From NCBI RefSeq assembly GCF_013179575.1, contig NZ_JABMCQ010000012.1, positions 1 to 46,525 on the forward strand: 46,525 bases of DNA, given 5' to 3'. Origin of the DNA: Sphingobacterium shayense (GTDB lineage Bacteria; Bacteroidota; Bacteroidia; Sphingobacteriales; Sphingobacteriaceae). Each line of letters starts with the position of its first letter. Positions within the stretch are counted from its first letter, which is position 1. Positions 27,239 to 36,646 of this stretch are shown here, in pieces. The notes under the pieces are model-generated. The model was not told the DNA's origin. It saw only the letters and a program-made list of their open reading frames with translations, and did not search any database. The position numbers and the translations under genes were made by a program.

Positions 27239-28777
27239 ATGAAATTTAATAAAATTGCATGTGCTCTATTATCTCTTCTGCCATTCTGTGTGTTTGGTCA
27301 AGGGGCGTTAGAGAGCAAAATCGACGACTATGTTGCCAAGTTTAATAGCCAGGATGATGAGGCTGTTGTTAATAAGATTCCAAATAAGGCATCTGCAAAA
27401 TGGATGAAAGAGAATGTGCCTTTTTTTGCTTGCCCAGATAGTACCTTAGAAGAAATTTATTATTTCCGTTGGTGGTCGTTTCGAAAGCACATTAAGGAAA
27501 CACCTGAAGGCACTATTCTTACCGAATTTATTGAACCGGTTAAACATGCCGGTAAATATAACTCAATTAGCTGTGCCCTCGGTCACCACATTTACGAAGG
27601 CAGATGGCTTCGTAAAGGCGATTTTTTAAAAGAATATATCGACTTTTTCTTGTATCACGCTGATTCGGGACAAGGTCGAGATCGTTTTCATCAATTTAGT
27701 TCTTGGGTTCCTGATGCTCTGCTCGCCTATTATATGGTTGACAACGATCAGGACTATCTTGTCAATCGGTTGGTCGATTTAGATAAAGACTATCTAAAAT
27801 GGGAAGAGGAACGTCTATTGGATAATGGAATGTTTTGGCAATATGACGTGCGTGATGGTATGGAAGAATCTGTGTCGGGAGCAAGGAAACAGGAGAATAT
27901 GCGACCGACAATAAATAGCTATATGCTTGGGAACGCAACTGCCCTTGCAAAAATAGCAAATATAGCGGGTAACGATAGTCTTGAGAACGTATACGTTGAT
28001 AAGGCACAACGGTTGCAGCGACTATTATTAGATTCATTATGGGACAATGAGGATGATTTCTTTAAAACTAAAATGGAAACAGGTGAATTGCATTCTGCAC
28101 GTGAGGCTATAGGCTTCATTCCTTGGTATTTCCATGCTGTTCCAGATAAAAAAAGTTTTGCGCAAGCGTGGAAGCAGGTGATCGATACCGCAGGTTTTAA
28201 TGCACCATGGGGTCTGACAACTGCGGAGCGTAGAGAACCGACGTTTCGAACCCGAGGAACAGGAAGTAGTTGTGAGTGGGATGGTGCTCTTTGGCCTTTT
28301 GCAAGCTCACAGACACTAAGAGGTATGGCCAATTTCCTAGTTGATTATAAATATGGACCAAAAACACTATCAAAGTCAGATTTTTATAATGCAGTACATC
28401 AATATGCAGCGTCTCATGTCATGGATGGTAAGCCGTATATTGGAGAATACCAAGATGAAAAAACGGGGTATTGGCTAAAGGGCGATGATCCTCGAAGTAA
28501 GTTCTATAATCATTCAACTTTTGCGGATATCGTTATCCAAGATCTTATCGGGTTTAAGCCAAGTATCGATGGCAGTTTTTTCTTAAAACCATTGATTCCC
28601 GAAGGGGAATGGTCGTATTTTACGCTACAGGGGCTGCCGTATAAAAATAAAATCGTAGATATCTTCTGGGACGAAACTGGAAAGAAGTATAATAAAGGGA
28701 AAGGACTGCTGGTTTATATCGATGGTAAGCTAGCCGCAAACTCAAAACAATTAAAACCAATAAAGATTAAATTATAA
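27239..28777 (+). CDS. Exported (alpha/alpha)6-barrel glycoside hydrolase, GH63/MGH1-like
   Basis: Start set at the ATG 27239 (MKFNKIACALLSLLPFCVFGQ, signal peptide) rather than the upstream TTG at 27218, which lies inside the structured element. 512 residues. Features of the GH63/trehalase-like six-hairpin fold: YYFRWWSFRKHI, SCALGHHIYEGRWL, FHQFSSWVPDALLAYY, NMRPTINSYMLGNA, GFIPWYFHAV and SSCEWDGALWPFASSQT. Asp and Glu residues in WVPDAL and CEWDGALWP are candidate catalytic positions by analogy. Substrate unknown; the neighbours suggest a pectic side chain. The stop overlaps the GH28 start as TAATG. Confidence 0.72.
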   Translation: MKFNKIACALLSLLPFCVFGQGALESKIDDYVAKFNSQDDEAVVNKIPNKASAKWMKENVPFFACPDSTLEEIYYFRWWSFRKHIKETPEGTILTEFIEPVKHAGKYNSISCALGHHIYEGRWLRKGDFLKEYIDFFLYHADSGQGRDRFHQFSSWVPDALLAYYMVDNDQDYLVNRLVDLDKDYLKWEEERLLDNGMFWQYDVRDGMEESVSGARKQENMRPTINSYMLGNATALAKIANIAGNDSLENVYVDKAQRLQRLLLDSLWDNEDDFFKTKMETGELHSAREAIGFIPWYFHAVPDKKSFAQAWKQVIDTAGFNAPWGLTTAERREPTFRTRGTGSSCEWDGALWPFASSQTLRGMANFLVDYKYGPKTLSKSDFYNAVHQYAASHVMDGKPYIGEYQDEKTGYWLKGDDPRSKFYNHSTFADIVIQDLIGFKPSIDGSFFLKPLIPEGEWSYFTLQGLPYKNKIVDIFWDETGKKYNKGKGLLVYIDGKLAANSKQLKPIKIKL

Positions 28778-30357
28778 TGATAAGAAAAGTATCCTTAATG
28801 CTACTAGCTTTTATAACGCTGGCGGGGCAACTCGTACATGGACAAGCTTTTTATAACGTAATGGACTACGGCGGTAAGAACGATAGTACAAGTATCAATA
28901 CCCGAGCTATTGCCAACGCAATTGATGCTGCTGCTGCAAAAGGCGGTGGGACGGTTTACTTTCCCGCAGGGAAATATATCACAGGCCCCATCCACTTTAA
29001 AAGTAATATAACGCTATTTATCGATGCCGGAGCGGAGCTCCACTTTAGTGATAATTTTGATGATTATCTACCGATGGTAAAATCTCGTTGGGAAGGTACT
29101 GAAGTAACGAATTTTTCGCCTTTTATATATGGAGAGGGATTAGAGAATATCGCAATCGTTGGACGTGGACTAATCGATGGACACGGTAAGAAATGGTGGG
29201 GCTATTCCGAAGTTACAATTCGCAATCAAAAGGAAGGAGAGGAAACTAAATGGCAAAAGGAGTTTAAAAGATTGAATAAAGATGTACTTGCGCCAGACCT
29301 TCCAGGATGGATTGAGCGGGGTTTTTTGCGCCCGCCGTTTATACAGTTTCTGAATTGCAACAACATACAGATAAAGGATATAAAAATTCAAAATTCACCT
29401 TTTTGGACAATAAATCCACAATATTGTAATAATGTGACTGTCGATGGAGTGACGATCGACAATCCACCATCTCCTAACACCGACGGAATTAATCCCGAGT
29501 CCTGTAGTAATGTCCATATTGCTAATTGTCATATCTCAGTGGGAGACGATTGTATCACTATTAAATCTGGAAAAGATCGGTCGGGGAGAAAAGTGAATAT
29601 TCCAGCTGAAAATTATACAATAACCAATTGTACGATGCTTCGAGGACACGGAGGGGTGGTAATTGGAAGTGAAATGTCCGGCGGCGTGAAAAATATTGTT
29701 ATCTCAAATTGTGTATTTGATGGTACAGATCGAGGTATCCGGTTAAAAACTGCCCGAGGAAGGGGCGGAGTTGTAGAAAACATTCGCGTAAGTAATATCG
29801 TTATGCGGAATATTCGTGATCATGCAATCGTTCTTAATATGCAATATGCAAAGACTGATGTAGAACCGATTAGTGAGCGTACTCCGCTATTTAAAAATGT
29901 GTTTATAAGTGATATGGCAGGGTCAACGAATAGCGTAGCATTGATTCGTGGGTTAGAAGAGATGCCTGTTGAAAATGTTAGTTTTACTAATATCAATATG
30001 AAGGCTACCGGGGGCTTCGAGATTGAGAATGCGAAACGACTTACTTTTAATAATGTGCAAGTGGAAGTTTCAGGTGAACCATTTTTAAAGGCAACAAACG
30101 TCGAACAATTGAGTTTAACCGGTATTCAAAATTTCACGCCGTTAACTGATAAACCGTTGTTATTATTTAATGGGGTAAAGGAGGCGAATATACAACAGAA
30201 TTTTCCAATCAAAGATACCAGAGTTTTTCTGACGCTTGAAGGGGATACAAATGATAATATATACTTACATAGTAATAATTTTTCTAATGTTAAAACTGTT
30301 TTGTCGGGTAGTGATAAAGGGGTTAGTTTGATGAATAATGTTGGCAATAAAAAGTAA
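28777..30357 (+). CDS. Exported GH28 polygalacturonase-family enzyme
   Basis: 526 residues with signal peptide (ends LVHGQ) and a right-handed parallel beta-helix. GH28 catalytic motifs in order: NTDG (around residue 234; catalytic Asp), GDDC (Asp pair near 257), RGHGG (near 289) and RLK (near 322). Opens with the family's YNVMDYGGKNDSTSINTRAIANAI. The set is complete, so it should hydrolyse alpha-linked galacturonic acid or a rhamnogalacturonan backbone or side residue; exo or endo action cannot be told from sequence. Translationally coupled to the gene before it and 4 nt before the GH95 gene. Confidence 0.93.
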   Translation: MIRKVSLMLLAFITLAGQLVHGQAFYNVMDYGGKNDSTSINTRAIANAIDAAAAKGGGTVYFPAGKYITGPIHFKSNITLFIDAGAELHFSDNFDDYLPMVKSRWEGTEVTNFSPFIYGEGLENIAIVGRGLIDGHGKKWWGYSEVTIRNQKEGEETKWQKEFKRLNKDVLAPDLPGWIERGFLRPPFIQFLNCNNIQIKDIKIQNSPFWTINPQYCNNVTVDGVTIDNPPSPNTDGINPESCSNVHIANCHISVGDDCITIKSGKDRSGRKVNIPAENYTITNCTMLRGHGGVVIGSEMSGGVKNIVISNCVFDGTDRGIRLKTARGRGGVVENIRVSNIVMRNIRDHAIVLNMQYAKTDVEPISERTPLFKNVFISDMAGSTNSVALIRGLEEMPVENVSFTNINMKATGGFEIENAKRLTFNNVQVEVSGEPFLKATNVEQLSLTGIQNFTPLTDKPLLLFNGVKEANIQQNFPIKDTRVFLTLEGDTNDNIYLHSNNFSNVKTVLSGSDKGVSLMNNVGNKK

Positions 30358-30361
30358 ACTT

Positions 30362-33151
30362 ATGATACTTCGAAGTCTCGTCATTTTTGGGTTCCTCATG
30401 TCATTCTCTTTTGTGTTCGGCCAGCATAAATTATGGTACGACAAACCCGCAACGGATTGGGAGGAAGCGCTACCCATTGGTAATGGCCGACTTGGAGCAA
30501 TGGTTTATGGTGGTGATAATAAAGAGACATTGCAGTTTAATGAAGAGACCTTATGGACTGGTGAGCCTCGATCTTATGTGAAACAGGGTGCATATCGCTA
30601 TTTGGATAGTATACGGACGTTGATAGATGAAGGAAAGCAGAGGCAAGCGGAAGAATTGGCGCAGCGTGAATTTATGGGAGTTAAGGGGATTACAGAAGAA
30701 CTGGATCCTTGGTTAGAGGGCGTATCGCGCGAGCGAAATAAACCAAACGGTGCATATAGCCCTAAGTTTGACGATAAATCTTGGAATGTTATCACTTTGC
30801 CTTCCTACGAGGGGTGGGAAACGGTTGGTCATGAAGGGCTTAACGGCGCCGTTTGGTTTCGTAAAGAATTCTCACTCTCAAAAGACGATTTAAACGAAGA
30901 TTGGACATTAGATTTGAATAAGGTACGTCAGCAGGACTATACCTATATAAATGGAGTTTTAATAGGGCAATCGAATGGAGAAAATGAAAAGCGAAATTAT
31001 CTTATTCGTAAAGAAAATCTTCGAGTCGGGAAAAATGTGATTGCCGTCCAAGTGATAAATGTGGAGGGTAAAGGTGGGATAGCCGGTTATAAGGATACGA
31101 CTGAACGCATAGGATTGAAGACAGCTTCGGGCAGGCTTATTCCTCTAGGTGGGGAGTGGCGTTATTGGATTCAAGACGCTAAGCCACCGAGAGTAGGGGA
31201 CTACCAAGAAGCCTATCAACCGTTTGGTGAGGTGAACTTTACGTTCGCTTCCGGAGAAAGAACAGATTACAAAAGAAGTTTGGACTTAGAAGAGGGAATT
31301 GCAAAGGTCGTTTACAAACAATCGGGAGTGGAATTCAGTCGAACATATTTGGCAAGTTATCCAGATAACGTTATTGCCGTTCAGCTTACTGCTAGTCAAC
31401 CCGCTAAAATCTCTTTCTCCGTCGGGATTTCTAGCAAACACAAACAACGTAGAGTGTGGAAAGTGAATGATCAGACTCTAGGGATGTCGGTATCTGTGTC
31501 CGAAGGTGCTATGAAAGGAACATGTCTGCTTAGTGTCGAGGCACAAGGGGGGACGGTTGTTGAAAAAGATGGGGTATTATCTGTGAGTAGTGCAAATAGC
31601 GCAACCGTATATTTGAGCGCTGCAACTAATTTTAAAGATTTTACCGAATTAAATGATGACTATAGCAAACCTTTGTATAGGAATCACCAAGATGTTGTTA
31701 AAATCCCTTTTGCGAAGGTGCTCGCGAGACATCAAGCAGATTATAAGTCGCTGTACAGCCGATTTTCGGTCGACTTGGGTAAAGGAGTTAATAGCGATCT
31801 ACCCACCAATAAACGTATCGAAAAATTTGATTCGGCATCGGACCCGGACTTAGTGGCATTATACATGCAATACGGTAGATATTTGCAGATTGCAGCGTCG
31901 CGCAAAGGAACGCAACCGATGAATCTGCAAGGAATTTGGAACCATTTGCTTGAACCCTCTTGGGGAAGTAAATATACCACGAATATTAATCTGGAGATGA
32001 ACTATTGGCCTACCGAGATGCTGAACCTTTCAGAATTACATGAACCACTTTTCAAAATGATTACGGAGCTAAGTCATGCGGGAAGAGAAACAGCAAAGGA
32101 ATATTATAACGCGCGAGGATGGGTATTACATCATAACACTGATATCTGGCGGGGGACAGCGCCGATAAATAACTCGAATCATGGTATTTGGCCAACCGGC
32201 GGAGCTTGGTTAGTGACTCATCTTTGGGAACATTATTTATTTAATCAAGATCCCGAATTCATTATCCAATATTATGATATAATTAAAGGATCGGCATTGT
32301 TTTTTAAGGACGTTCTCGTATTGGATAAAGAAACGGGTTGGCTTATAAGTTCTCCATCCAACTCTCCTGAAAATGGGGGACTAGTGAAAGGACCAACAAT
32401 GGATCATCAAATAATACGGGCGTTATTTCAGGTGTTTACTGAGTCTTCAAAACTTGTAGGGAAGGACGCTGAATTGAGAGATTCAATTACAGCGTTGATT
32501 CCAAAAATAGCACCTAATCAAATCGGACGTTACGGTCAGTTACAAGAGTGGATGGCTGATGTCGATGATCCAAATAACAAGCATCGGCATGTTTCCCACT
32601 TGTGGGGCTTACATCCAGGGAATGAAATTAATATGGAGGATACTCCGGATCTCGTAAACGCAGCTAAGCAATCGCTTATCATGCGTGGAGATGATGGCAC
32701 AGGTTGGAGTTTGGCCTGGAAGATCAATTTTTGGGCACGTTTAAAGGATGCGCAACATACCTATACAATGATAAAAATGTTGCTTCGCCCTGCAGGGAAA
32801 GCTGGTGGTTCATATCCTAATTTGTTTGACGCTCATCCTCCTTTTCAAATTGATGGAAATTTTGGAGGAGCAGCAGGAATCGGCGAGTTGCTTCTGCAAA
32901 GTCATAGTAAATACATTGACATATTGCCGGCCTTACCTAAAGAACTCGCTCAAGGAACTATAAAAGGAATAAAGGCGAGAGGAAATTTTGAGCTAGATAT
33001 TAGCTGGCGTGAAAGTATGCTCATAGGACTTCGTGTGAAATCTAATGCCGGTCGTTTGTTAAGGCTTCGTTACAATGGTAAAATAGTTGAAATACGAACT
33101 AAAAAGAATATGGTGTACACGTTCGATTCACAATTAAATCAAACTAATTAA
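30362..33151 (+). CDS. Exported GH95 glycoside hydrolase with an inserted beta-sandwich domain
   Basis: Start at ATG 30362, giving signal peptide MILRSLVIFGFLMSFSFVFG; the frame extends to 30338 inside the previous gene. 929 residues, against about 780-830 for most GH95 proteins. The N-terminal domain opens typically (KLWYDKPATDWEEALPIGNG, LQFNEETLWTG) but is interrupted at about residues 107-278 by a sandwich like those in GH2 and sialate esterases (FDDKSWNVITLP, AVWFRKEFSL, YINGVLIGQ, LRVGKNVIAVQV), resuming at YQPFGEVNF. Catalytic features by comparison with fucosidase AfcA: N541/N543 in TNINLEMNYWP, E670 in SPENGG, D831 in QIDGNFGG. Likely alpha-L-fucosidase or alpha-L-galactosidase. Stop overlaps the next start as TAATG. 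Confidence 0.9.
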   Translation: MILRSLVIFGFLMSFSFVFGQHKLWYDKPATDWEEALPIGNGRLGAMVYGGDNKETLQFNEETLWTGEPRSYVKQGAYRYLDSIRTLIDEGKQRQAEELAQREFMGVKGITEELDPWLEGVSRERNKPNGAYSPKFDDKSWNVITLPSYEGWETVGHEGLNGAVWFRKEFSLSKDDLNEDWTLDLNKVRQQDYTYINGVLIGQSNGENEKRNYLIRKENLRVGKNVIAVQVINVEGKGGIAGYKDTTERIGLKTASGRLIPLGGEWRYWIQDAKPPRVGDYQEAYQPFGEVNFTFASGERTDYKRSLDLEEGIAKVVYKQSGVEFSRTYLASYPDNVIAVQLTASQPAKISFSVGISSKHKQRRVWKVNDQTLGMSVSVSEGAMKGTCLLSVEAQGGTVVEKDGVLSVSSANSATVYLSAATNFKDFTELNDDYSKPLYRNHQDVVKIPFAKVLARHQADYKSLYSRFSVDLGKGVNSDLPTNKRIEKFDSASDPDLVALYMQYGRYLQIAASRKGTQPMNLQGIWNHLLEPSWGSKYTTNINLEMNYWPTEMLNLSELHEPLFKMITELSHAGRETAKEYYNARGWVLHHNTDIWRGTAPINNSNHGIWPTGGAWLVTHLWEHYLFNQDPEFIIQYYDIIKGSALFFKDVLVLDKETGWLISSPSNSPENGGLVKGPTMDHQIIRALFQVFTESSKLVGKDAELRDSITALIPKIAPNQIGRYGQLQEWMADVDDPNNKHRHVSHLWGLHPGNEINMEDTPDLVNAAKQSLIMRGDDGTGWSLAWKINFWARLKDAQHTYTMIKMLLRPAGKAGGSYPNLFDAHPPFQIDGNFGGAAGIGELLLQSHSKYIDILPALPKELAQGTIKGIKARGNFELDISWRESMLIGLRVKSNAGRLLRLRYNGKIVEIRTKKNMVYTFDSQLNQTN

Positions 33152-36100
33152 TGTTTAAATATATTTCCTGTTTTCTTCTTGCCATAATTACATGTTATAA
33201 TACGCAAGGTCAGTCTCCTCGCGAAGAAATCAACTTGAACGAAGGTTGGGTGACAGCAATGGATGAATCCGATTCAGCTCGCTTTCGAGGTTTTCAAGAA
33301 GAAAGTTTTGATAATCTGAGCTCGTGGAAGCACGTTTCTGTCCCGCACAACTGGGATCAGTATGGAGGATATCGTAGACAGATACATGGAAATATACACG
33401 GTTTTGCGTGGTATAGGAAGTCTTTTACTTATAACGGGACGCAGTCGGACAAGCGTTTTTACTTATTTTTCGAGGGTGTAGGTTCCTACGCTACCGTTTG
33501 GCTAAACGGAATAAAAGTAGGATATCATGCTGGTGGACGCACAACTTTTACACTTGATGTTAGTGAAGCGATCTATACGGATGGACGTACAAATATTTTA
33601 GCAGTGCGTGCTGATCATCCCCAAGGAATTCGTGATCTTCCGTGGGTAGACGGAGGATGTTCTACCGAAAGAGGGTTTTCTGAAGGCTCTCAACCGTTAG
33701 GTATTTTTCGTCCGGTAACTCTAATCGTAAAGAATCAGTTGAATATTACGCCTTTTGGGGTTCATTATTGGAATGATGAAACAGCAGATGGAACGCAGGC
33801 GCGCATTCATCAAACTGTCGAGCTGCAAAACACGTCCTCCAAAGAGCGGATCGTACAAATAAAAACGAATGTCTTAAATAGGGATGGAGTGAATGTTTAT
33901 TCAGGAACTGACGAAAAGGCTATAGGTAAGCTCTCTCTAACTGAAGTTCCTTTAACAGACATTTATCTTAACGCGCCCAAATTATGGTCCGTTGAATCTC
34001 CCTATTTATATACAATAGAAACAGAAATTTGGGAGAGGGGACAGCTTCTTGATAAAGAAATTACGTCTTACGGTGTTCGTAGCATACGATGGCCAAAAGG
34101 AATAAAACCTTTAGGGACCAATCAGCTTCTAGTTAATGGTAAGCCTGTTTTTATTCACGGAATAGCCGAATATGAGCACAAGCTGGGGAACTCTCATGCA
34201 TTTACAGGCGAAGAAATTCTTGCACGTGTGCGCGATATGAAAGCGTCGGGTTTTAATTCTTTTAGGGACGCTCATCAACCACACAATCTACGTTATCAGG
34301 ACTATTGGGACGAACATGGCGTATTGCTATGGACACAAATGGCTGCGCATATATGGTTCGATACACCTGCATTTCGTGAGAATTTTAAAACGTTGTTGAA
34401 AGACTGGGTAAAAGAGAGAAGAAATAGTCCTTCTGTCTTCCTTTGGGGGCTTGAAAATGAGAGTACATTGCCTGAAGAATTTGCGCGTGAGTGTATGGAT
34501 ATTATACGTGAATTAGACCCAACAGCCTCAATCCAACGATTAGTAACAACTTGTAATGGAGGCAGTGGAACAGACTGGGATGTTCCACAGAATTGGACCG
34601 GTACCTACGGAGGAGATCATAATACCTACGGTGAAGATCTTAAAAACCAGCTTTTGGTAGGGGAATTTGGAGCATGGAGGACCTTAGAAATGCATGCGGA
34701 ACCCCCGTATTTGGCGAATGATAAAAACTATAGTGAGGAGCGTTTCACTGAGATCATGGAAACTAAACTTAGATTAGCGGATTCTGTAAAAAATGAAGTA
34801 ATTGGCCATTACCATTGGTTATGGACATCACATGACAATCCCGGACGAGTCCAGGGGGGCGAAGCTCTACGCGATATTGATAAGATTGGGCCTGTGAATT
34901 ATAAAGGACTTTTAACACCTTGGGGGGAACCAACTGATGCTTATTATATGTTTCGCGCACATTACAGCGACCCTAGTGATCCGATGCTCTATATCGCCTC
35001 GCATACTTGGCCTAACCGATGGACAGCAGCGGGGAAAAAGGATAATATACGCATATATTCCAACTGCGATGAAGTTGAGCTTTTTAATGATTTAGAGCGG
35101 CATTCACTAGGTGTTGTTAAAGATCCTGGCCACGGAAGATCATTCGAGTTCAACAACGTCGAAATTAAATATAATGTGCTATATGCTGAAGGGAAAATCG
35201 AAGGAAAGATTGTTGCTCGAGATACTATTATTCTTCTAAATTTACCACGTAGCCCTAGTTATTTACAGATGGTTGACACAAGCTCAACATTAGTTCGAGG
35301 AGATAAGGATTTTGAGTATTTGTTTCGCGTAAACGCTGGTGGGCCAGACTACATTGATCGGTATGGTCAACATTGGTTAGCGGATCAACCCTATACGGAT
35401 TTGGCAGGATGGGGATCTGTATCTTGGGCAGATACCTACGAGGATATCTCTTCGACCTTTGCAAGCCAGAGACGCATCTTTGATCCAATCAAAGGCACAA
35501 GTGAATGGCCGCTTTTTCAGACATTTCGATATGGTCAAGATCAGCTTTACTATAAGTTTGAGGTGCCTGATGGCGAGTACCGAGTTGAACTGTATTTTTC
35601 CGAACCATGGGCAGGTGGAGGAGGAATAAAAGATGCTAGCGGGATGAGATTATTCGATGTTGCGATTAATGGACAGGTACAAGAAGAGAATCTTGATATT
35701 TGGAAGCAAGCGGGGCATGATGGCGCCTTGAAAAAAGTATACAACGTGCATGTGAGAGATGGAGTAATTCGTATAGACTTCCCAAGAATTTCTGTAGGGC
35801 AGGCGATTGTTCAAGCCATCGCGGTAGCGGCAAAAGAACATAAAGTTTTAACAACTAAGCCCGCCACACATTTTAATCTTAAGGCTGGTAGGGAAGAAAT
35901 ACCTTTTCTAAAACGCTGGATGGATATTGGACAGAGATACGATGATGCAAGCGCTATCACCTTTCAGTCTTTGCCTAGTTTTTTATATGGATCAGATTAT
36001 TTTTTAGCCTCAACTAAGACGATCGGCTTAGAGCTAGCGTTTGTCCATCCGTCGTATCTTTATGCACTTTCCGCTAGTCCTGTTGAAGATTATGAATACA

Positions 36101-36642
36101 CCGGTGATTCAGTAATCACCAGTGTTGGTGATGTGAAGAGAGTGTATAGAAAAGTGCTCGCATCGGGTGAGAAAATAATTCTTCCAAACCTTGAGGAGGG
36201 CTCTCTTTTTGCATTTCAAGTACAAAGTGGTTTACAACCTGCATTTGACCTAAAACAGGTTGTTAGTTATAAGGCTAATGCGGTGAAGAAGACAGAAGGC
36301 ACAAATATGGTTAACTTTCAAAAGGGTAAACGGCGGCAAATTATTGATAACAATGGATGGATAACCTTCGATATAAAAGTGGGGGTGGCAGATGTTTATT
36401 CCTTAACGTTGAAATATCATAACAGTTCAAAGGAGATAAAAAAGGGTACGATAGAATTGGTGAATTTAGATGGGGCTATTTTAAAAGAGCCGCAGACGAT
36501 TGAGCTTACACCTACTCGTAGTGGAAAATGGAATTATATAACTACCGATACAGGTACGATGATCAATGCAGGTACATACGAAGTACGGGTCCGTTCGATC
36601 AACGCGAAAGATATTTATATCGATGCGGTAGATGTTCAATAA
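33151..36642 (+). CDS. Exported multidomain GH2 enzyme with malectin and C-terminal carbohydrate-binding domains
   Basis: 1163 residues, signal peptide ending TQGQ. Sugar-binding sandwich (HVSVPHNWDQYGG, WYRKSFTY, TVWLNGIKVGYHAGG), immunoglobulin-like domain (~200-310), TIM barrel from GVRSIRWPKG with acid/base E437 in WGLENES and nucleophile E505 in LVGEFGAW. After a further domain, residues ~720-890 look like malectin (FRVNAGGPDYIDRYG, WPLFQTFRYG, YRVELYFSEPW, RIDFPRISVGQAIVQAIAVA). The last ~120 residues resemble a CBM6/35-type sandwich (ITFDIKVGVADVYSLTLKYHN, YIDAVDV). The specificity is most likely beta-galactosidase or beta-glucuronidase; not decidable here. The stop is 4 nt from the convergent araC stop. 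Confidence 0.87.
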   Translation: MFKYISCFLLAIITCYNTQGQSPREEINLNEGWVTAMDESDSARFRGFQEESFDNLSSWKHVSVPHNWDQYGGYRRQIHGNIHGFAWYRKSFTYNGTQSDKRFYLFFEGVGSYATVWLNGIKVGYHAGGRTTFTLDVSEAIYTDGRTNILAVRADHPQGIRDLPWVDGGCSTERGFSEGSQPLGIFRPVTLIVKNQLNITPFGVHYWNDETADGTQARIHQTVELQNTSSKERIVQIKTNVLNRDGVNVYSGTDEKAIGKLSLTEVPLTDIYLNAPKLWSVESPYLYTIETEIWERGQLLDKEITSYGVRSIRWPKGIKPLGTNQLLVNGKPVFIHGIAEYEHKLGNSHAFTGEEILARVRDMKASGFNSFRDAHQPHNLRYQDYWDEHGVLLWTQMAAHIWFDTPAFRENFKTLLKDWVKERRNSPSVFLWGLENESTLPEEFARECMDIIRELDPTASIQRLVTTCNGGSGTDWDVPQNWTGTYGGDHNTYGEDLKNQLLVGEFGAWRTLEMHAEPPYLANDKNYSEERFTEIMETKLRLADSVKNEVIGHYHWLWTSHDNPGRVQGGEALRDIDKIGPVNYKGLLTPWGEPTDAYYMFRAHYSDPSDPMLYIASHTWPNRWTAAGKKDNIRIYSNCDEVELFNDLERHSLGVVKDPGHGRSFEFNNVEIKYNVLYAEGKIEGKIVARDTIILLNLPRSPSYLQMVDTSSTLVRGDKDFEYLFRVNAGGPDYIDRYGQHWLADQPYTDLAGWGSVSWADTYEDISSTFASQRRIFDPIKGTSEWPLFQTFRYGQDQLYYKFEVPDGEYRVELYFSEPWAGGGGIKDASGMRLFDVAINGQVQEENLDIWKQAGHDGALKKVYNVHVRDGVIRIDFPRISVGQAIVQAIAVAAKEHKVLTTKPATHFNLKAGREEIPFLKRWMDIGQRYDDASAITFQSLPSFLYGSDYFLASTKTIGLELAFVHPSYLYALSASPVEDYEYTGDSVITSVGDVKRVYRKVLASGEKIILPNLEEGSLFAFQVQSGLQPAFDLKQVVSYKANAVKKTEGTNMVNFQKGKRRQIIDNNGWITFDIKVGVADVYSLTLKYHNSSKEIKKGTIELVNLDGAILKEPQTIELTPTRSGKWNYITTDTGTMINAGTYEVRVRSINAKDIYIDAVDVQ

Positions 36643-36646
36643 GATT

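Noticed and set aside
27919..28332. 137-residue ORF antisense to the GH63-like gene
   Set aside because: Shadow of a well-supported gene on the other strand, no recognisable protein features.
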